Assembly: GCF_008370255.1 (NCBI RefSeq)
Contig: NZ_SEUI01000006.1
Location: 101,207 to 165,206, forward strand
Direction: 5' to 3'
DNA from: Pseudoalteromonas sp. FUC4
GTDB taxonomy: Bacteria > Pseudomonadota > Gammaproteobacteria > Enterobacterales > Alteromonadaceae
DNA length: 64,000 bases
In this document: positions 41,069-49,561 of the stretch, in pieces
Layout of the letters: every line of letters starts with the position of its first letter
Position numbering within the stretch: the first letter of the stretch is position 1
Made by a program: the position numbers and the translations under genes
Notes under the pieces: generated by a model
What the model saw: only the letters and a program-made list of their open reading frames with translations
The model's database searches: none
What the model was told of the DNA's origin: nothing

Positions 41069-41797
41069 TTACTTTTTAGGAAGTAGGGTTATTTTGCCAA
41101 AGACATCTGCATCTATAAAACCACGATTTCTGTCGCCACTTACCGGCTGTACTTCATGTGAGCCCATAAAGTGCTCGCGCACGTCGCTTCCATCGTTATC
41201 ACAGTACGCTAGCATAAAACCTATTACTTGCTTTTCGTTAAGTGTAATTGGGGTGTTTTTAGCACCTTCTTTATAATCATTAGGGTAGAGTTTTATTGCT
41301 ACTTCCCACGTAATGTTAAAAGGTGCGGTGGTATTGCGCTTCCAGTTACTAACTAGGTGGTCGGTATACAAATGGGCTTTTTTATCAGGTCCGTAATCGG
41401 CGGCTTGGTTATCGAGGCCAATATGGTACGCCAAAGCGGTGTGATTAAATTGATGGTTACCGCCCGATGCATCGCTATCAATAAATACTTCAAGCGCATC
41501 GTCATCCCAATATTTCACAGTTGGGTCTGGGTGCGTATCTATTAATACATCATCGCTAATATCGGCTTGTAGGTATAAATAGTTTTGATCCCATAATAAG
41601 CGATAACGCCCTTTAAAGTCTGCGTCTGATGATGGCAGTGTGCCATCCATTAAATAAGGCATATCGTGCCAAACGGCTTTGTTCCATGCGCTTTCTGATA
41701 CGCCATCAATAGTAATTGGAGTTGATGTGTGTTCAACATCAATAGCCATTGCGGACATGCTTAATAAAAAGCTTAAGGCGAGTGTTAATTTCTTCAT
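41069..41797 (-). CDS. Secreted carbohydrate-binding family 9-like protein
   Basis: A 242-residue exported protein: a signal peptide (to SAMA) and then one CBM9-like beta-sandwich covering nearly the whole chain. ITIDGVSESAWNKAVW, YLYLQADISDD, YWDDDALEVFIDSD and ITWEVAIKLYP are typical CBM9 blocks. No catalytic domain is attached. It probably binds a polysaccharide in the periplasm or outside. The ATG at 41797 with GAGAGA upstream is chosen over a start 11 codons earlier that would spoil the signal peptide. Confidence 0.82.
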   Translation of the reverse strand: MKKLTLALSFLLSMSAMAIDVEHTSTPITIDGVSESAWNKAVWHDMPYLMDGTLPSSDADFKGRYRLLWDQNYLYLQADISDDVLIDTHPDPTVKYWDDDALEVFIDSDASGGNHQFNHTALAYHIGLDNQAADYGPDKKAHLYTDHLVSNWKRNTTAPFNITWEVAIKLYPNDYKEGAKNTPITLNEKQVIGFMLAYCDNDGSDVREHFMGSHEVQPVSGDRNRGFIDADVFGKITLLPKK

Positions 41798-41864
41798 TAA
41801 TCTCTCAATTTTATTGTCGATTTGTCTCAATGTAATAACAATCTTAAAACAGCTAAGTAAATAG

Positions 41865-42944
41865 TTACAGTGAAATACTTTCGCCTTCGTTTAAGATATA
41901 CAGCGGCACTTTTGAATCCATTTTATTGTACATATGCAATAAGCGCAGCAGGGCTGAATGACTGCTGTGGTCGCCCATTTTCCAACTTGAGTTACCGTAT
42001 CCCCACGGTATCATTACTTTGCAATTAAGCTCTTGTGCTGCGTTGAGCGCGTCTTCTGGTGTGGTGTGAACGTAACGATAAAATTTACCACTTTCTTTAC
42101 TGTAGTAAGAAGCGATTGGGATTAAGCATACATCTATATCGCCATATTTTTGCTGTATGTCTTTAAAGTGTTTTGAGTAGCCTGTATCGCCTGCAAAAAA
42201 TAAGGTGCTACCGTTTTGTTCAAGCAGCCAGCCATTCCATAAGTCTTTATTGTTATCTTCGTAAATAAAGGGCACCAATACGCGAGCGCTAAAATGATGA
42301 GCTGGCACGGCGTTAATAACTAAGTCGTCAATGTTGGTTGTTGAGTACCACGGCATTTCGGTAATGTTAAAACCGCCCGTAGGGAAGTTGTCGGCCATCC
42401 CGAGTGGTGTTAAATAGCGAGGTTTATTGCCAATGCTTTGTATGTCGGCTTTATTAAAGTGATCGTAATGAATATGCGAATACATTACCGCATCAATATT
42501 TTCCAGTTCTTGCTCACTAGGCCAAGCGCCAGCTTTACGATAAATACCACCGCTGAGTTTAAAGCCAAGTGCGACTGGAGAGTCAAACTGATTTTTTATC
42601 GGATCAAACAGCACATTTTGACCATTTGGAGTGTTAATTATGAAACTAGCGTGACCAAGCCAGCGTACGGTATAGCCAGTGCTAAGCTGTGGTTTAGTTT
42701 GCAGGCCTTGGTACTGGCAGTTTTCGCTGCCGGTTTTGCATAGTAAGTCTGGGTGGGCTGGGTAGCAGTTTTCAGTACAGGTAGTGGGATATGTTTTTTC
42801 ACCTGTGTATAAATTTTTATAACGGCCGTTCTTATCATTAATAACCACAACTGAGTCAGAGCTGGTAATACGATTAATACTATTAGGTGCGGCGCAGGCA
42901 GTTAGTAAGCATAAAAGCGTTGTTGCGATTAAAAAGCGTTTCAT
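41865..42944 (-). CDS. Metallo-beta-lactamase-fold lipoprotein, NAPE-PLD-like
   Basis: A 359-residue lipoprotein (lipobox LLTAC, Cys about 17) with an MBL-fold hydrolase domain. The zinc motif is HIHYDH, preceded by VRWLGHASFIINTPNGQNVLFDP and followed by FAGDTGYSKHF, the arrangement of the N-acyl-phosphatidylethanolamine phospholipase D / UlaG group. A phospholipid or lactone substrate is possible but not shown. The N-terminal 70 residues hold two cysteine pairs (CTENC, CKTGSENC). It is 67 bases upstream of the CBM9 gene and possibly co-transcribed with it. Confidence 0.82.
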   Translation of the reverse strand: MKRFLIATTLLCLLTACAAPNSINRITSSDSVVVINDKNGRYKNLYTGEKTYPTTCTENCYPAHPDLLCKTGSENCQYQGLQTKPQLSTGYTVRWLGHASFIINTPNGQNVLFDPIKNQFDSPVALGFKLSGGIYRKAGAWPSEQELENIDAVMYSHIHYDHFNKADIQSIGNKPRYLTPLGMADNFPTGGFNITEMPWYSTTNIDDLVINAVPAHHFSARVLVPFIYEDNNKDLWNGWLLEQNGSTLFFAGDTGYSKHFKDIQQKYGDIDVCLIPIASYYSKESGKFYRYVHTTPEDALNAAQELNCKVMIPWGYGNSSWKMGDHSSHSALLRLLHMYNKMDSKVPLYILNEGESISL

Positions 42945-42975
42945 TGTAAATCCCTTTTAGCATTTCCTTTAACAT

Positions 42976-43003
42976 AAAAAAGCCTGCAATTAAGCAGGCT
43001 TGT
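42976..43003 (-). terminator. Terminator after the DUF2959 gene
   Basis: AAGCCTGC, loop AATTAA, GCAGGCTT; on the minus strand it ends in TTTTTTATG. It separates the DUF2959 gene from the MBL-fold gene. Confidence 0.85.
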
Positions 43004-43018
43004 TAAAGTAATAAATGA

Positions 43019-43675
43019 TTAGCCAGCGCTGTTCATTTGTTCAATAAATTTGTTTGAATCGGCAATCGATTTGTTCATGTCGTTCATCAACAATTGAATA
43101 TCGCGCTTAAGGTTAGTAAATTCACCTTTAATAGCCGATACCGCTTGTGCATTTAAGTTATGCTTTAAGTATAAAACGTTATCATGAAGCGAGGTTAATA
43201 CTGGCTCCATTTTACTCTCTGCACTGCGCATTGAGCGTAATAGCTGATCAAATTGACGCTTAGTCGCGGTTAGCTTTTTGCTGCTTTCACGTTTAAGTGA
43301 CGCGCTTTTGTATTGCTCTAGCTCATCGCCCCACTCATCAAATAGCGCTTCTGCTACGTCTTCTACTTTATTGATGTTAGTTGATACTTCGTTAGCGGCA
43401 TTTAAGCTCGACTCGTAATCATCATTTAATTGATTGTAAGTGTCTTGTAGTTCGCCACCATTAAAATCAATTAGAGTAGTTAAGCGCTCTAGTGCCGATT
43501 TAAATTCTTCTTGTGACTCTTGCTGCGAGTCTTTGGTTTCTTCTACGCGGTCAATAAGAATATCGCGTTTGTGAACACCCACTTTTTCCATCGCAGAATA
43601 ATAAGCTGATTGGCAGCCAGTTAAAGTAAGTGTTACTACAAGCATTGAAACACTGAGTAATGTTTGTTTTTTCAT
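43019..43675 (-). CDS. DUF2959 family lipoprotein
   Basis: A 218-residue lipoprotein (signal LTLTGC, Cys about 21) that is almost entirely coiled coil after the anchor. YYSAMEKVGVHKRDILIDRVEETKDSQ is the conserved opening of DUF2959, a family of unknown function in marine gammaproteobacteria. AGGA lies upstream of the ATG. It is divergent from yihY with an 87-base gap. Confidence 0.85.
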   Translation of the reverse strand: MKKQTLLSVSMLVVTLTLTGCQSAYYSAMEKVGVHKRDILIDRVEETKDSQQESQEEFKSALERLTTLIDFNGGELQDTYNQLNDDYESSLNAANEVSTNINKVEDVAEALFDEWGDELEQYKSASLKRESSKKLTATKRQFDQLLRSMRSAESKMEPVLTSLHDNVLYLKHNLNAQAVSAIKGEFTNLKRDIQLLMNDMNKSIADSNKFIEQMNSAG

Positions 43676-43762
43676 TTGAATTCCTGTTTACGAGCGTTAG
43701 TGCTGTAAATTATGGCGCTGATTGTTATTATAATCAAAACTATATAAGCACAAGTCAATTGT

Positions 43763-44668
43763 ATGAATGATAAGCTCTCACATTACAAACAGCAAGTTAA
43801 GTCCTTTATACGCCAGCAACCTGGTTGGTGGATGCAGTATTTTAATCGTTGTATAGACGATCAAATAACGGTTAATGCAGGTTACCTTGCTTACGTAACC
43901 CTTCTTTCTTTAGTGCCATTAATTGCGGTGGGTGTTGCTATATTTTCAGCTTTTCCGGGCTTTGAATCTACTCGCATGGAAATTGAGAGCTTTTTGTTTA
44001 CTAATTTTGTACCCACCTCTACCGATGTTATTAGAGAGCACATTAGCTCCTTTGCCGGTAACGCTAATCAAATGACGGCGGTAGGTATTGGCTTTTTAGC
44101 TGCAATAGCCTTGCTGTTAATACGTAATGTAGATGCCACATTAAATCGAATTTGGCGAATTAAGAAAAAACGCCCAATGATGATCTCATTTGCTGTGTAC
44201 TGGATGGTTTTGAGCTTAGGGCCTGTATTACTCGGAGCGAGTATTGGTGTTACCTCTTATATTGTATCTTTGGTATCGTTTGCTGATCAGGGTATTCCGG
44301 GGTTTAGCGGGTTTTTGTTAAAGTTATTGCCGTATGGGATTTCGATGGTGGGCTTTATTATGCTCTACACTTTAGTGCCTAATACGCGGGTGTCGTTTAG
44401 AGCGGCAATACCTGGCGCTTTTTTTGCGGCACTTTTATTTGAGCTGACTAAAAAAGGGTTTGCACTTTATATTAGCCATTTTCCTTCGTACGAAGTTATT
44501 TACGGCGCAGTAGCAACCATTCCTATTTTATTTGTATGGGTATATTTGTCGTGGATTGTTGTTTTGCTTGGCGCTGAATTTACAGCCTGTATTAGCCCAA
44601 ATGATATTCCAGAAACACCAGAACTTGAACTAGAAGATGATGAACCAGCAGTTAAGGACACAGTTTAA
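43763..44668 (+). CDS. yihY: YihY family inner-membrane protein
   Basis: A 301-residue polytopic protein with about six membrane helices. VNAGYLAYVTLLSLVPLIAVGVAIFSAFPGF is the family opening, and RIWRIKKKRPM and LVPNTRVSFRAAIPGAFFA follow. It was once labelled ribonuclease BN, which is not its activity; the function is unknown. The acidic C-terminal tail (ETPELELEDDEPAVKD) is polar. Its TAA directly abuts the dtd ATG, and yihY-dtd-yiiD is also the E. coli order. Confidence 0.92.
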   Translation: MNDKLSHYKQQVKSFIRQQPGWWMQYFNRCIDDQITVNAGYLAYVTLLSLVPLIAVGVAIFSAFPGFESTRMEIESFLFTNFVPTSTDVIREHISSFAGNANQMTAVGIGFLAAIALLLIRNVDATLNRIWRIKKKRPMMISFAVYWMVLSLGPVLLGASIGVTSYIVSLVSFADQGIPGFSGFLLKLLPYGISMVGFIMLYTLVPNTRVSFRAAIPGAFFAALLFELTKKGFALYISHFPSYEVIYGAVATIPILFVWVYLSWIVVLLGAEFTACISPNDIPETPELELEDDEPAVKDTV

Positions 44669-45106
44669 ATGCAAGGTTTAATACAGCGCGTAAAGCATGC
44701 CAAAGTAGAAATTAACAATCAAGTAGTAGGCGAAATTAGCCAAGGTATATTGTTGTTGCTGGGCGTTGAAAAACACGACGATACGCAAACGGCCGATAAG
44801 CTTTTACACAAGGTAAGCAATTATCGTATTTTTACTGACGAAAACGACAAAATGAACTTAAGCCTTAAAGATATTAAAGGTGAGTTACTGGTGGTTTCGC
44901 AATTTACGCTAGCGGCAGATACTAAAAAGGGTATGCGCCCTAGCTTTTCATCAGCGGCAACGCCAAGCCAAGCTAATGAGCTTTACGAATACTTTGTAGC
45001 TCAAGCTAAAGAGTTGGGGCTTACAATAGCCACAGGTGAGTTTGGTGCCGATATGCAAGTAAGCTTGTGCAACGATGGGCCCGTAACGTTTAACTTATCT
45101 GTTTAA
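44669..45106 (+). CDS. dtd: D-aminoacyl-tRNA deacylase
   Basis: A 145-residue dimeric proofreading enzyme that hydrolyses D-aminoacyl-tRNAs. The two active-site motifs SQFTLAADTKKG and NDGPVTFNLSV (Gly-cisPro) are intact. It follows yihY with no gap. The last 17 bases overlap the 3' end of the convergent methyltransferase-like gene. Confidence 0.95.
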   Translation: MQGLIQRVKHAKVEINNQVVGEISQGILLLLGVEKHDDTQTADKLLHKVSNYRIFTDENDKMNLSLKDIKGELLVVSQFTLAADTKKGMRPSFSSAATPSQANELYEYFVAQAKELGLTIATGEFGADMQVSLCNDGPVTFNLSV

Positions 45107-45806
45107 ACTTTTTGGTTACCACGACAATATGATTTACATAGCCCGTAATTTTTTGCGGGCTAATGTTACAACCAAACACATCGAGTAATAGCTGTTGAAG
45201 TTGCTTTAATTGCGACTCATGTTGCGATAAAAAGTTAATAAATAGCACGCCGTTGTTATTTAAAGCCGAGTAAATTTTTTTATAAAATGCCTCTTCAAAT
45301 AAAAATCGAGGTGCATCTATCTGGCTAAACAAATCTAAGATAATCCAATCAATATTTTGTGCACTTTTTAAAACCTGCTGTGCATCGGCACAAAGCAATT
45401 GATCATTTTTATTTGACGAAAAAAATTGTTTGTAGCAATCAATTATATCGGCGTTTTTTTCAACCGATGTTATTTGTGCTTTAGGGTATTTGTGCTGTAA
45501 ATAATTACGAATTGCACCGCCGCCAAGGCCAAGTTCCAACACCTTCACTGGCGCGCTAAGAGCTTGCCAGTGCTTACCTAAGCATAATAAATGTGGAAAA
45601 AGTAATAAATCCGGGTTATTTAAATCAACAACAGACTGAAGAGTGTCGTTAATCAGTAACCAGCGTAACTGCTCGTGCTCACGTACTTGAATGTGATCGC
45701 CACTGAATTTATGCCAATAGATTAACTGACCAATGCTATGGCTATTTTCAATAAATTGATCGCTTAGCAAACCCGTCAGTGAATTTATATAATTGATTTT
45801 TTCCAT
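45090..45806 (-). CDS. Spermidine synthase-like / class I methyltransferase-fold protein
   Basis: About 238 residues with a Rossmann methyltransferase core like that of polyamine synthases: VKVLELGLGGGAIRNYL (glycine-rich loop), ITSVEKNADIIDCY (acidic residue), LLCADAQQVL and WIILDLFSQ. The aminopropyl-acceptor residues of true spermidine synthases cannot be confirmed, so the activity is open. The ATG at 45806 with GAG 6 bases upstream is chosen over an in-frame ATG at 45833. It intrudes between dtd and yiiD on the opposite strand. Confidence 0.72.
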   Translation of the reverse strand: MEKINYINSLTGLLSDQFIENSHSIGQLIYWHKFSGDHIQVREHEQLRWLLINDTLQSVVDLNNPDLLLFPHLLCLGKHWQALSAPVKVLELGLGGGAIRNYLQHKYPKAQITSVEKNADIIDCYKQFFSSNKNDQLLCADAQQVLKSAQNIDWIILDLFSQIDAPRFLFEEAFYKKIYSALNNNGVLFINFLSQHESQLKQLQQLLLDVFGCNISPQKITGYVNHIVVVTKKFKQIS

Positions 45807-46055
45807 CATATTCTCAGCATAAACTAGCAACATTAAAGCGCAATGGCCTTTGCCATTATTTTTTACGTTATTTTACAGTCATCACCAAAGTCGTATTTGC
45901 AGTTTTTTTAAGATGGAGTATGGTATTTGCCATAAATAATACCAACGGACTTAATTATTTAAGCTTTTTAGTTTGGTAGATAATCAATACGATTAGTATA
46001 GCGCCGTAGCCTTTTTTGACTTTTATTTACGGCTTATATAACAACAGGAGTATGT

Positions 46056-46949
46056 ATGTTTCAGGTAAGCACCCCACAAAGTAGCGAAGATTGGCAAGCG
46101 TATTACCAATTGCGTTGGCAGGTATTACGCGCGCCTTGGGGCGAGCCACGTGGCTCTGAACAAGACGATATGGAACAAGACTCTGAGCACCGCTTTATAA
46201 AAAATAAAGAAGGCGAAGTGCTAGGTGTCGCACGTTTGCACTTTAACAATCATGAACAAGCACAAGTGCGCTACATGGCAGTTGCAGAGGGTAATCGTAA
46301 CCAGCATATTGGTAGTCGCTTACTTCACGAGCTTGAAAAAATTGCATGGGTTCAAAACGCAGGCGAGCTTGTATTGTTTGCACGCGAACGAGCGCTTGAG
46401 TTTTATAAACGCCATGGTTACGAATTAAAAGAAAAAGCGCACTTAGCGTATGGCGATGTTCAACACTTTAAAATGGTAAAGCAAAAACCGTCTGAGCCAG
46501 GTTGGTTTCGTCACCCTAATTGGACGCAAGTACTACAAAATACGTGGCGTGAGTCTATTCCAATTAGTGACGCGATGGGTATTAAGGTAGAAAGCTATAC
46601 CGATTGGCAATTTACAACCAGCGCCGACCTAGACGCTAACTTAAACCTACATAACACTATGTTTGCAGGTTCTATTTATAGCTTGGCCACGCTAACAGGT
46701 TGGGGCGCTACGTACTTAGCACTTAAAGAAGCTGGGCTTGAAGGTAATATTGTATTAGCCGATGCTAACATTAAGTACTTAAAACCGCTTACTACCGACC
46801 CACGTGGTTGTGTTGATATACAAACCTGTAAGGGCAAGTTAAGCGATTTAGAAACCGACGGTAAAGCAAGTTACGTAGTGCCTGTAACTGTTTACGATGG
46901 TGATAACGTGGTTGCCGAATTTGAAGGGCAGTTTGTAGTAAAAAAATAA
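46056..46949 (+). CDS. yiiD: YiiD family GNAT acetyltransferase / thioesterase fusion
   Basis: A 297-residue two-domain protein. The first half (about 1-145) is a GNAT domain with VRYMAVAEGNRNQHIGSRLLHELE and LFARERALEFYKRHGY. The second half is the YiiD-type hotdog thioesterase domain (NLHNTMFAGSIYSLATLTGWG, LADANIKYLKP). The E. coli orthologue is also called FabY and linked to fatty acid synthesis. AGGAG precedes the ATG. Its conserved partners yihY and dtd are 1 kb upstream. Confidence 0.9.
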   Translation: MFQVSTPQSSEDWQAYYQLRWQVLRAPWGEPRGSEQDDMEQDSEHRFIKNKEGEVLGVARLHFNNHEQAQVRYMAVAEGNRNQHIGSRLLHELEKIAWVQNAGELVLFARERALEFYKRHGYELKEKAHLAYGDVQHFKMVKQKPSEPGWFRHPNWTQVLQNTWRESIPISDAMGIKVESYTDWQFTTSADLDANLNLHNTMFAGSIYSLATLTGWGATYLALKEAGLEGNIVLADANIKYLKPLTTDPRGCVDIQTCKGKLSDLETDGKASYVVPVTVYDGDNVVAEFEGQFVVKK

Positions 46950-46970
46950 CTGTTTAGCTGTTCGATACAC

Positions 46971-46999
46971 AAAAAAGCCAAGCGATGCTTGGCTTTTTT
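46971..46999 (+). terminator. Terminator between yiiD and pldA
   Basis: AAAAAAGCCAAGC, loop GAT, GCTTGGCTTTTTT; symmetrical with T runs on both sides, serving both convergent genes. Confidence 0.9.
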
Positions 47000-47021
47000 G
47001 TGTGTAAAACTTAGGGAAGTA

Positions 47022-48056
47022 TCACAGCAGATCGGTTAATAATATACCTACACCAATACGTTCTACATCCGCATTGTAATCAATTAAGCTTTCGCCATAA
47101 CCGTTAAAGTATTGTGCATAACCACGAACGCGGCCCCATAACGGAAATGACCAGTCGAGTTGAATTGCACCACGATTATCTGAATTTAAGTTGTTACGCG
47201 TCATAAAGCTAAATTCATGGTCATGAAAACGATATGCGCCGCTAAATTCAAAGTAACCCATGTATTTGTATATGTCTGGGTTATCGTCGCCACTGGCATC
47301 AAGTATATCTTCTTTAGTATCTTCGCTTATGCGGTACCAAGGTTTAAAGCTAAAAACAAAACCTCTATTTTCCCAAATAAAGTCTGCATAAATACGGTTC
47401 CACGAACGTGAGTTTGGTTGGCTTCGACCGTTTGATTGGTGCGAGATACCTAATGCGATTGCCATTTCGTCGCCCCATAATACGTTTTCTGGGTCGAGGT
47501 AATTTATCCAAAATATCTCTGGTTCGTAGTTGGTTTCACGAAATGGAGACGAAATTTTTGAGTTATAAATCTGCCAATATGATTGCAGTGTAAAGCCAAA
47601 AAATATGGCTTGGTCTTTATCCGAAAAATCATCGTAAAGAGGCACTTTTATCGATAGCTGATACTTGGCTTCTAGGTTGTCGAGCGGTTCGCCGTCGTTA
47701 TCATCTGTTAGTGCATCAAAACCATCAAAAGGGCGATCGTTTGGGTGTGATACGTACGAAAGCGGTAAAATATAGTTACGCTTATGTGGCGTAATTACAT
47801 TTCTATTTTTTTTACCTACTTCTTCACGGGCTTGGCGTTTATCAAGCGCGGTAAGTTGTTTGTTTTCTTCAAGAGCTGAACACTTTTTACGAAGATCGTC
47901 TAATGTCTGTTTACCATCTCCGCCAATTACCTCATTTAAAATACACTGTTTTACAAGCTCGATGTCGTTGTCTTGCTCGTTTGTAGCAACTTCTTCTTGT
48001 GCGAAGGTAGCAGTACTAATTAAAGCAGAAAGAGTTATCCAGTGGCGCCAGCTCAT
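47022..48056 (-). CDS. pldA: Outer membrane phospholipase A
   Basis: A 344-residue outer-membrane beta-barrel lipase (OMPLA). A signal peptide (to TFAQ) precedes a hydrophilic N-terminal segment of about 75 residues with a CX-spaced Cys pair, then the barrel. The catalytic His and Ser are seen in LGISHQSNGRSQPNSRSWNR, the family hallmark, and the chain ends in alternating strands. It degrades phospholipids that reach the outer leaflet. The N-terminal extension is longer than in E. coli PldA. Confidence 0.88.
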   Translation of the reverse strand: MSWRHWITLSALISTATFAQEEVATNEQDNDIELVKQCILNEVIGGDGKQTLDDLRKKCSALEENKQLTALDKRQAREEVGKKNRNVITPHKRNYILPLSYVSHPNDRPFDGFDALTDDNDGEPLDNLEAKYQLSIKVPLYDDFSDKDQAIFFGFTLQSYWQIYNSKISSPFRETNYEPEIFWINYLDPENVLWGDEMAIALGISHQSNGRSQPNSRSWNRIYADFIWENRGFVFSFKPWYRISEDTKEDILDASGDDNPDIYKYMGYFEFSGAYRFHDHEFSFMTRNNLNSDNRGAIQLDWSFPLWGRVRGYAQYFNGYGESLIDYNADVERIGVGILLTDLL

Positions 48057-48193
48057 TGTAATTCCTTGTGAGTTTGGGTTGTTGTATGCGTTAATTTAAT
48101 TATAACGTCTTTTTACATATGTAACGGTGAACTTTTACTGAATTTGCATTTATAACAAGGTCTATACGTATACAAAGTAAGTATAGATCAAAA

Positions 48194-48218
48194 GAAAAGC
48201 GGCCTAAGCCGCTTTTCT
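48194..48218. terminator. Bidirectional hairpin terminator
   Basis: AGAAAAGCGGC, loop CTAA, GCCGCTTTTCT. It lies past the lysine-type operon on the minus strand and upstream of pldA. Confidence 0.75.
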
Positions 48219-48246
48219 AATGCACATTAACCACTTTAGTTAATTT

Positions 48247-48411
48247 ATACCAATTTTATTAAAAACATGATCATTCTAGCGTATTAAATAACTCACTAAC
48301 TGCGTTAAAAATTATTTATATAGAACAACTATGTATCATAATTTTAGCCTTGTTATTAAGCTATTTCCTTATCGCTATAATAGATCACTAATTTAATGCA
48401 ATTGGTATTAC
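48247..48411. repeat. Short dispersed element, copy 2 (ACCAATTTTATTAAAA family)
   Basis: The left end is ATACCAATTTTATTAAAAAC and the right end TTTAATGCAATTGGTATT, giving terminal inverted repeats (ATACCAATT / AATTGGTAT) around about 145 non-coding bases. The left arm matches copy 1 (213-284), and both ends match copy 3 (52429-52488). It lies directly downstream of the M14 gene. Confidence 0.75.
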
Positions 48412-48434
48412 TCTCACGCAATGAGAAGGGTGAG

Positions 48435-49556
48435 CTAAAGCTCAAATATGTTAGTAAAAAACTTATAAAGCTCGGTGCCTTGATTAACACTCGCTGAGGC
48501 AAAGTGCAAAATAGCAATTGCATCGCAATCGAGAGTAAGTGTTTGCAATGGTTGCTCACTTAAGTAGCGCTCCATGCGTAAAATATTTGCAATAGGTTCG
48601 CCAGCTTTAATGTGCCCGCCAAGTGGGGCTAAGTATTCAACCATGCCGCCAATAGGGGCGTAATAAGCAAAGTAGTCATCTAAATTACATGCATAACGAG
48701 TGATATTAGCTGGCCTATGCGGTGCGTTTTGTAATACGCCTTTGTGATTTAAGTAACTTAAAATGCTGTTTGCATCGTTTAGTGCTTCTTTTAAGTCTAT
48801 TTTTTCTTGGCTGCCTAGCTCTACAGTAAATGCTTCTACAGGTATTGATAATTCGCGACCTTGCTCGCTAAGTGCATCACTCAAATGCCACCATGGGCAA
48901 AAGTTAGCTTCATCCATAGCACCGTCAAAATCACTAGGGATAAGCAATACATGTTCAATATTAAAGTAACGTGCGCTATCGGTTGCATAGGTTGGGCAGT
49001 ACAGATGCTTGCTGGAAATTGGACCTGTGTGTAAATCGAGTACTATATCAGCCTGATGCGCAAGCTTTTGTAAGTTAAGCGCAATGCGTTTACCCGTATT
49101 AAGTAAATAAGCAGGGCCGTTAAGTTTGCTATCTACTTCGTCAATAAGTGCCTGTTTAAAGCTACTTTTTAATGTAGCGTCGTCATACTGAGTATGATTT
49201 TGTGCAAACTGTGTCACTAAATTTTTATTGTAGTGATACATGCGATTCCAATTAGTGCCCGTAATCGGATCGAACCTGCCAAGAGTAAACTCGCCAGATT
49301 TTTGATTACAACCAATCGGATTGGCATAAGGTACAAGGGTAATATCGCCATTAAGATTAAGGTGTTTTAATTGCTCAAGCAGCTGAAAAATAACTGCGTT
49401 ACCTTGCACTTCAGCGCCATGCATATTGGCCTGAATGTAAACACTTGGCCCTGTGCCATCGCCTTTTAAACGATACACAGGAATTGTCAGTGGTAAGCCG
49501 TTTGCAACTTCCCCTACTACAATGTTCTCTTGGCTAATGCGGGTTGTATTACTCAT
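48435..49556 (-). CDS. Succinylglutamate desuccinylase/aspartoacylase (M14) family deacylase
   Basis: A 373-residue zinc hydrolase. Ligands His46 and Glu49 are in NMHGAEVQGN, the third ligand His176 is in VLDLHTGP, and the catalytic Glu246 is in AFTVELGS, so the M14 active site is complete. A C-terminal domain (about 290-373) resembles the beta-domain of the family (YYAPIGGMVEYLAPLGGHIKAGEPI). It is the last of four genes led by dapA, 5 bases after the decarboxylase gene and under a lysine riboswitch. In that context N-succinyl amino acid hydrolysis is a reasonable guess, not shown. Confidence 0.85.
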   Translation of the reverse strand: MSNTTRISQENIVVGEVANGLPLTIPVYRLKGDGTGPSVYIQANMHGAEVQGNAVIFQLLEQLKHLNLNGDITLVPYANPIGCNQKSGEFTLGRFDPITGTNWNRMYHYNKNLVTQFAQNHTQYDDATLKSSFKQALIDEVDSKLNGPAYLLNTGKRIALNLQKLAHQADIVLDLHTGPISSKHLYCPTYATDSARYFNIEHVLLIPSDFDGAMDEANFCPWWHLSDALSEQGRELSIPVEAFTVELGSQEKIDLKEALNDANSILSYLNHKGVLQNAPHRPANITRYACNLDDYFAYYAPIGGMVEYLAPLGGHIKAGEPIANILRMERYLSEQPLQTLTLDCDAIAILHFASASVNQGTELYKFFTNIFEL

Positions 49557-49561
49557 ACTTA

